A stretch of DNA of 64,000 bases from Anagrus nilaparvatae (lineage: Eukaryota > Arthropoda > Insecta > Hymenoptera > Mymaridae), in contig JAKSXM010000007.1 in assembly GCA_022575985.1 (NCBI GenBank), positions 20,648,501-20,712,500 on the forward strand, written 5' to 3'. Below are positions 58,224 through 64,000 of the stretch, piece by piece. Made by a program: the position numbers and the translations under genes. Below the pieces are notes generated by a model. It saw only the letters and a list, made by a program, of their open reading frames with translations, searched no databases and was not told the origin of the DNA. How positions within the stretch are numbered: position 1 is the first letter of the stretch; each line of letters opens with the position of its first letter.

Positions 58224-59327
58224 TTATAAAGGATTATTATAATGATAAAATTCTAAATAATGTTGCTGTGTATCATTTTTTTTAATTAATAATTTTTCGA
58301 CATTTACAGAATATACACCTTGCATTATATTATCAATTACAAGTGGAAATTCATTAATTGGGTTATTTTTTAAATTTAAATATTTCAAATTTAATAATTC
58401 ATTAAATGCTTTCTCTCCAATAATTTTTATTTTATTGTAATGTAAATCCAAATGAACTATTTTTGGCGCACCTTGAAATACGCTATTTGACAGTTCAGTT
58501 ATTAAATTTTGTGATAAATCCAATCTAGTTAAATTTGGTAAATTAACAAAGTTATAAGATCTTATCTCGTTTATACCATTTAATGTTATATCTAAATTTC
58601 TTAAATTTGTTAAATTTTTAATTTGGAAATCTGTTATATTACTTGCTGCTACAATCTCTCCGGGTTTATCATCAGCATAGGGTCCATGAATTATTAATTC
58701 TTTTAAATTACTTAAATTGCTTATATTTAAAAATTTAGTTGGATTAAAGTAAACTTGTAGATGAACTAAGCTATCTGGAAGATTATTAGAATTGAATTCT
58801 TCAATCTTCATTGAATTTAAATCCATATTACGTAATTTTGGAAATTGTGTTTTAAAGTTAAAATTTAACTTTTTAAATGGAATATTAAACATAAATAATT
58901 TTCTTAGCTCAGGAAATATTCCTGTAATATTTAATGTTTCGCAAAGCTTACGATCGCTAGATCGAGAATAAAATTTTAATATCTCCAACTCATCCAGTCC
59001 ATTTAAATTTAAATTACATACAGAACTTTGATTAAAAGTAAAATCTAAATATTTTAAATTTGGAAGCCCAGTAAAAGCTTTCGAGTCTATATTTTCTATT
59101 TCATTATTTTCAATAAGCAAACATTTTACAGAACTTTCAAGGAAGTTTGTATTTAACTGTTTTAGCCTGTAATCGCTAAATTTATAATAAGAAGCTATGC
59201 AGAAATTATTATATTCATCATCACGCTCACGCCATCCAGGGCTGTATAATTCTGACTCATCTGGATAACTAAACACAAAAGATACAGTGAATATCCCAAA
59301 AATACACAATATCCTCGAATCCCACAT
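58224..59327 (-). CDS. Secreted leucine-rich-repeat protein (367 aa)
   Basis: The frame is open slightly further upstream, but the first ATG is at 59327 and gives a signal peptide (MWDSRILCIFGIFTVSFVFS). TTTTCAG ends six bases earlier, a likely splice acceptor of a leader intron. An N-terminal segment with cysteines (NNFCIASYYKFSDYRLKQL) leads into about 11 LRRs, such as LTRLDLSQNLITEL, IVHLDLHYNKIKII and LKYLNLKNNPINEF, with several irregular repeats in the middle. It ends in a polar tail (DTQQHYLEFYHYNNPL), with no membrane helix or signalling domain. Several NxS/T sites are present. It is closely related to the 52015 pseudogene and shares CETLNITGIFPELRKLF with the 476-aa gene. It is probably a secreted binding protein. 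A venom or immune-modulating role is inference. Confidence 0.88.
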   Translation of the reverse strand: MWDSRILCIFGIFTVSFVFSYPDESELYSPGWRERDDEYNNFCIASYYKFSDYRLKQLNTNFLESSVKCLLIENNEIENIDSKAFTGLPNLKYLDFTFNQSSVCNLNLNGLDELEILKFYSRSSDRKLCETLNITGIFPELRKLFMFNIPFKKLNFNFKTQFPKLRNMDLNSMKIEEFNSNNLPDSLVHLQVYFNPTKFLNISNLSNLKELIIHGPYADDKPGEIVAASNITDFQIKNLTNLRNLDITLNGINEIRSYNFVNLPNLTRLDLSQNLITELSNSVFQGAPKIVHLDLHYNKIKIIGEKAFNELLNLKYLNLKNNPINEFPLVIDNIMQGVYSVNVEKLLIKKNDTQQHYLEFYHYNNPL

Positions 59328-59425
59328 TGTACCTGAAAATCCCAAAAATAAAATTTATTAATACTATTAATTTACAATCAAATATATATATTTCTTGACA
59401 CTAACAAAGAAAAAGCATATGCTAC

Positions 59426-59719
59426 TATAGGAATTACAGGTCAAATAAATAAATAACACTTTGTTTAATAATTAATTATATCCATTTATTGATGCGTAAG
59501 CATCAAGGAGATCACAGTACTCTAAGATATTACATATAGAACTGAGGGCGCGGGAGATATATTTTGACTCTATGATGCAGTGAAAGTGTACCTCCCCTAA
59601 TATAATTAATATTCATAACGGTACATTTTTACTTACAAGAAAAGAATATAGTATACTATCAAAATATATTGACTCTAAAATAAGATAGAAAAATAGATTT
59701 TATTTTGGATATTTCAACA
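59426..59719 (-). repeat. 3' LTR of the Copia-type element
   Basis: Minus strand begins TGTTGAAATATCC and ends AATTCCTATA. No difference from the 5' LTR was found on reading both through. Confidence 0.9.
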
Positions 59720-59734
59720 CTCCCTCTCAAAATG
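59720..59734 (-). other. Polypurine tract
   Basis: Minus strand reads TTTGAGAGGGAG immediately before the 3' LTR, the expected primer for plus-strand DNA synthesis. Confidence 0.75.
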
Positions 59735-60043
59735 AAATCCATTTTTATTATTGATTATTCAATTCAGCCTTTAATGAAAAATTTAAAATACCTGTACATG
59801 TGACCTCCTTGTGCTACCTCTGGGAAACTTACATATGGTCCAACATTTGTTGCGAGGGCACGGGGAAACCCAGTAAAACCCGTCCAGACCATTTATAAAT
59901 TATATGAAACATTTATTATACATTTTAGTATTAACCATCATATACATAATTAAATTTTTTACTTATTATTATTAGAACCAATTTTAATATTTTATAAAAT
60001 TTAACCTTTTATTTTATACCATATTTTTATACATTTTGTTTCA

Positions 60044-60552
60044 TCTGATTTTTATCAGGATTACCAATTTTACTTCAACCAACCAAATACATCTGATATT
60101 CTTAATCAGGATAACAAATAAAAATAATTCTTTCATCTGATATACTTATCAGGATTACCAATTAAAATAATTTTTTTCCATCTGATATACTTATCAGGAT
60201 TACCAATTAAAATAATTTTTCATCTGATATACTTATCAGGATAACCAACTAAAATAATTTTTCATCTGATATAATTATCAGGATAACCAATTAAAATAAT
60301 TTTTCATCTGATATACTTATCAGGATAACCAATTAAAATAATTTTTTCATCTGATATACTTATCAGGATAACCAATTAAAATAATTTTTCATCTGATATA
60401 CTTATCAGGATAACCAACTAAAATAATTTTTCATCTGATATAATTATCAGGATAACCAATTAAAATAATTTTTCATCTGATATAATTATCAGGATTACGA
60501 ATTTTACTTATATTATATACATCTGATCTTAAATCAGGCTTACCAAATTACA
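60044..60552. repeat. 42-bp minisatellite inside the Copia-type element, about 12 units
   Basis: The unit on the plus strand is TCTGATATACTTATCAGGAT plus AACCAATTAAAATAATTTTTCA. Eight or nine units are nearly perfect, and the outer ones are degenerate. Each unit contains CTGATA..TATCAG, a small palindrome able to form a hairpin. The pattern of variants (TTACCAATT, TAACCAACT, AATTATCAGG) repeats with a period of three or four units, suggesting block duplication. The array starts within three bases of the Gag stop. All frames have stops on the element's sense strand, so it is not translated. Confidence 0.85.
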
Positions 60553-60554
60553 TC

Positions 60555-61427
60555 TTAGAAACTGAAAACATCACCACCTGACCATTCTTTTGTTTTCTCA
60601 CTACATTCTACTTGAGCAGTATGGGCAAATTTACCGTTATGTTGATTATCATTTCCACTAGCATTTACCAACCTTAAATAGTCTCTACAGTGACTTATAA
60701 TATGGCCAGGTTTCTTACAGTGAAAACATATAATTCCATTCCTATTTTGATTAGGATAAGGTTTACTTCTATTATTACCTCTTGCAAAACCATTATTTGG
60801 TTTGTATCTTTTTCTACCTGTAGTCTGTACGTGGAATGCTTTTGAAACTGTATCGCTAGATTCTGATTGAAGTCTTGCTTCATAATCAAGTAGTTTCTTC
60901 TTAACATAATCAAGATCGATATTCTTCTCATCCATAGTTTCAATAGCTGACACAAGTCCATCATAACTTTTTGGTAACGAAGCTAACAAATAGGTCACTT
61001 TATCCATTTCCTGAACCGTCCCACCAGATGATATTAATTCGGAAATCAGGTCATCGAAAATTTCAAAATGTTTTGCCATGGGACTATCGGCTTGTAATTT
61101 TAAGTTTATTAACTTTTTCCGAGCTGCAAGTCCGATCACCCAACTTTTCCTTTCATAAATAGAGCTTAATTTATCAATTATGCCTTTAGCATCAAGATCT
61201 TTTGCATAATTTATATAGGAATCACTTAAATATTGGACTATAGTGTTTTTGGCTATGTCTTCTGATTTTTCCCATTCCTTTAGTTTTGCGGCGGCTGTAG
61301 GCTTTTCTTCTTCAATAACATTAATAACTTGTTGTTTCTTCAATAGGCATTTTATTCTGAACTTCCATATACTAAACTTATTTCCATCAAATGGCTTTAT
61401 ACTTTTTTCAATATTTTCTGAACTCAT
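60555..61427 (-). CDS. gag: Copia-type Gag polyprotein (290 aa)
   Basis: This is the capsid/nucleocapsid protein of the retrotransposon, which would assemble particles around its RNA. The N-terminal part (residues about 8-60) begins with FDGNKFSIWKFRIKCLLKKQ, the DUF4219-like start of Copia Gag. The UBN2-type core follows at about 60-190 (AKDLDAKGIIDKLSSIYERK, VTYLLASLPKSYDGLVSAIE). A basic linker (GRKRYKPNNGFARGNNRSKP) precedes one CCHC zinc knuckle, CFHCKKPGHIISHC, at about 234-247. The frame is intact and has normal Gag length but ends without running into a protease. ATG at 61427 is about 565 bases after the 5' LTR. Confidence 0.92.
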   Translation of the reverse strand: MSSENIEKSIKPFDGNKFSIWKFRIKCLLKKQQVINVIEEEKPTAAAKLKEWEKSEDIAKNTIVQYLSDSYINYAKDLDAKGIIDKLSSIYERKSWVIGLAARKKLINLKLQADSPMAKHFEIFDDLISELISSGGTVQEMDKVTYLLASLPKSYDGLVSAIETMDEKNIDLDYVKKKLLDYEARLQSESSDTVSKAFHVQTTGRKRYKPNNGFARGNNRSKPYPNQNRNGIICFHCKKPGHIISHCRDYLRLVNASGNDNQHNGKFAHTAQVECSEKTKEWSGGDVFSF

Positions 61428-61976
61428 TGTTTACAGTTTGTATTAATAAAAAAAATTTAAAAAAAACAAATAACTTTATCTTAAACAAAGCACTAGAAAA
61501 AAAAATTTTTAATTCACTTTTATTTTAAGTATTTAACTGTAGCATATATATTATTATTTATTAAATAACAGAAATAAGAAATCGAGCGCAGCGTATATTC
61601 AAAAAATTTTTCTTCTATCTTTATACTTCTTCTTCTTTCTAAGCCTGCATGCCCCACTCTTTACTTTCTAATCTTTCACTGTACTGTCTTGAGATGCGTT
61701 AGAAAAAAAAAATGAAATAATTTATTCAAAAAAATATAACGTATAATTTTTGTCAATGTTCACTGTATATTAACCATTTTTAATAATTAAAAAAAATTTT
61801 TATTTAACAATACTATATATAAAAAATTTATTGTTTATTAATAATATGATTCCACTATTTCACGATAATTTTTATATTTAAATTTTAATTTTGAAATGCC
61901 ACATGTTATTTAATTTATATACTTTAATTTATTGTTTATAATAAATGCACTAATTAATTAATTATTTAATCACGTG

Positions 61977-61992
61977 ACCTGGGCCCATAACC
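61977..61992 (-). other. Primer-binding site
   Basis: Directly after the 5' LTR the minus strand reads GGTTATGGGCCCAGGT. Drosophila copia-family elements use a very similar site matching an internal part of the initiator methionine tRNA (half-tRNA priming). The use of the same primer here is inferred. Confidence 0.7.
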
Positions 61993-62286
61993 TATAGGAA
62001 TTACAGGTCAAATAAATAAATAACACTTTGTTTAATAATTAATTATATCCATTTATTGATGCGTAAGCATCAAGGAGATCACAGTACTCTAAGATATTAC
62101 ATATAGAACTGAGGGCGCGGGAGATATATTTTGACTCTATGATGCAGTGAAAGTGTACCTCCCCTAATATAATTAATATTCATAACGGTACATTTTTACT
62201 TACAAGAAAAGAATATAGTATACTATCAAAATATATTGACTCTAAAATAAGATAGAAAAATAGATTTTATTTTGGATATTTCAACA
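61993..62286 (-). repeat. 5' LTR of the Copia-type element
   Basis: 294 bp, matching 59426-59719 throughout. It carries the element's promoter by definition; no distinct TATA or initiator is certain. Confidence 0.9.
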
Positions 62287-62291
62287 GCTAC

Positions 62292-64000
62292 CCTTGGCCA
62301 TGAAAAATAAAATGTCCAAAATCCACAGTTTAATTTCAATGTGATTTGAGTCATTCTTTATTTTTATGGCCATGGATCTAAACGTACAAATTTTTTATTT
62401 ACCGAATACCCAAGACATAAAACATAAAGATTCAACAAGTACAACAAATAAATAAAATAATATTAATTAATTAAATAAAATTTTAATAAAAGCTATGCAT
62501 TAATCAGAAATTTAATAATTTTTTTTTCATAATTTGCAACTAAATAAATAAAGTTTGACATGTTTCTTTAATTTTCAAATAAAAAATTAAAAAATTATAG
62601 GTACTTACTTATATTTGACTTCTTTGTATCAAAGCACATTTAAAACTAAAATGCAAATCAAAAATTCACATATTAATTAGTGAATTAATTTTTTACAAAT
62701 CCTCTTCACTATGACGTAAATAAAGAAAAAACCGGTCTTCATTAAGGATAATTTATTTTCGCTACTCATTTATACAGTTTCTGTTATTTAAGACATTACG
62801 TATTTAAATTTAAATGGTATATCTTTTAAATATAATATAGTAAAATAACAGTTCCTCTCCACAATCATTGTTCTTCTATATGATGAAAATGCAAAAGTTT
62901 ACAAAAGACAAAAATATTTTCAGTTTCTGAGCTTCCTGATAAAAAAAAGCAAAAGTGGAAGATTCGCAATGTCTAGAGGCTACCTAAACATTAAAAGTCA
63001 TATATAATAAAGGTACTTCTTCGCTCCAGAGAAGCCACCGAAAGCACACACCAAATTCACATTTTTGTAACAATTACTATGCTTGTCCATTGGAAGTGAG
63101 GGTGAATAGAAACTATAGAGCTGTATCGTTTAATTCAATATCTAGGTTAAAATTAGTTTCTTCACTTCATTGTTTATTTTAAGTTTAATAAAAATTATGA
63201 TTAATAGTCTGAAAAATTATTTTTTAAAAATACTAATATAAATATCATATTTTATTTTTTAAATTTTGCATCATCTATGTTAATAAAAAATAGTTACTTT
63301 GATATATCTAAATAAAAATTTCATTTTTGCTTGTATTTCGAAAATTCTGAACATATACAATATGATTTTGTAATTAATTTTTATTTATTGTGAAGTAATT
63401 AATTTCATATAAAATTTTATAATAAGTACAGGTCTGAAAAAAGTAATACTATTTCTATACTTTCAGTCTTATAATAATAAATCAGAAATCTTTCAAATTT
63501 AAACCAAACAATATTATTAAACCTTCTTATAATACTAAATTTTTGAACCTAGTGTAATCTACCATTTTAAATAAAATTCATCATTCTCTGAAAATCTAGC
63601 TTGATTTACCGAATTACTGTATTGTAAAAAGTTGTTGAATTTTATTTGTTTTAACTGATTAACGCCAGGGCGGAGAGTTTTAAAAGTGAGCAAAAATAAG
63701 TATATTCCCTTATATATAAGTGGCTAAAAATCTCATGCTCTTTCAGAATCTGGTATTAGTTTTCACCTACAGCCCTTAAAAATACCCTAAAAACGAGGCT
63801 GAAAGGGTTAGGTCAGGCATTATTAGGAAATGTTTGGAAATATCAATGAAAAAAGTATCCAATTTTATTAAAAAATATTTGAAAATAATATTTTTTATGT
63901 AAATTTAAATAAATTTCGTATACATTGAGGTCTCATTCATTTTGGCACTATTTACAACCCTTAATAGGTGGATTGGGGTGGTACTCCAGGCAAAATACGG
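62292..64000. other. Non-coding AT-rich DNA; composition change near the right edge
   Basis: No gene seen. A small hairpin pairs TGGCCATGAAAAATAAA (62296-62312) with its near-complement at 62357-62374. From about 63655 to the end, GC rises (GCCAGGGCGGAGAG, GGGTTAGGTCAGGC, GGTGGATTGGGGTGG), which looks like the start of another repeat or element cut by the window. Confidence 0.45.

Larger units (their letters stand above)
59426..62286 (-). mobile_element. Complete gag-only Copia-type LTR retrotransposon (2,861 bp)
   Basis: Two 294-bp LTRs (59426-59719 and 61993-62286), indistinguishable by eye, flank a 2.27-kb interior. GCTAC is duplicated at both edges (59421-59425 and 62287-62291), the 5-bp target duplication usual for Copia. 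In the minus-strand direction the interior holds a primer-binding site, a Gag frame, a 42-bp minisatellite and a purine tract. Protease, integrase, reverse transcriptase and RNase H are absent, although the ends are intact. This is therefore a non-autonomous element that would need enzymes from a partner. Identical LTRs indicate a very recent insertion. Confidence 0.92.

Noticed and set aside
60044..60552. Regularly spaced repeats resembling a CRISPR array
   Set aside because: The units are directly adjacent with no unique spacers, and lie in an insect LTR retrotransposon.
60971..61446. Plus-strand frames across the Copia element
   Set aside because: Antisense shadows of the Gag frame.
1..64000. 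Integrated bracovirus-type proviral segment
   Set aside because: No segment-circularisation motif, no protein tyrosine phosphatase, ankyrin or other typical segment gene, and no nudivirus-like gene were seen. The secreted proteins are better explained as ordinary wasp genes.

Overview
The window looks like a very AT-rich insect nuclear scaffold, most plausibly from a hymenopteran parasitoid of the aphid-parasitoid (Aphidiinae-like) type. The grounds are roughly 75-80% A+T, intronless or short-leader genes for small secreted proteins, secreted leucine-rich-repeat (LRR) proteins, and insect-type transposable elements: R1-clade and other LINEs, a Penelope-like element, a Ginger-type element and a Copia element with a half-tRNA-iMet-type primer site. 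The species assignment is inference. No bacterial gene, tRNA, rRNA or CRISPR array was seen.

Layout. (1) 0.4-19.5 kb: a tandemly duplicated family of small secreted coiled-coil proteins. Two copies are intact and closely related (1803-2258, 15891-16400), one is broken by a 4-bp deletion (11167-11654), and one is divergent but intact (18591-19052). Their flanks are duplicated too, so they act as natural empty-site controls: each insertion in one unit can be compared with the uninterrupted sequence in another. This resolves a 3.37-kb palindrome-in-palindrome foldback element (2995-6368, TSD ATGA), a TTAA-flanked MITE (589-1115) and a 5'-truncated LINE (11889-13484). A 1,047-bp Ginger-like element (14026-15072, TGTCG ends, TSD TATA) sits in the same array. 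(2) 19.7-21.7 kb: a nest of dead transposons, in which a Penelope-like element is split by a GC-rich R1-clade LINE tail and two hairpin MITEs. (3) 21.7-46.3 kb: a long AT-rich stretch with no supportable gene, containing several foldback elements. (4) 47.3-59.4 kb: a cluster of secreted LRR-protein genes, all on the minus strand. Two are intact (47726-49156, 58224-59327) and two are pseudogene remnants (about 47290-47660 and 52015-52476), interspersed with foldback elements, LINE scraps and a foldback element that carries a 122-bp tandem array. (5) 59.4-62.3 kb: a complete, apparently very young LTR retrotransposon on the minus strand. It has indistinguishable 294-bp LTRs and a 5-bp TSD, encodes only a Copia-type Gag, and carries a 42-bp minisatellite directly after the Gag stop.

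Two themes recur. Two expanding families of secreted proteins, possibly venom or other host-interaction effectors, are being duplicated and broken in place. Around them, foldback and minisatellite-bearing repeats dominate, including a G-rich dispersed family with at least six copies in 64 kb and a foldback family whose subterminal block has been amplified into a satellite-like array.
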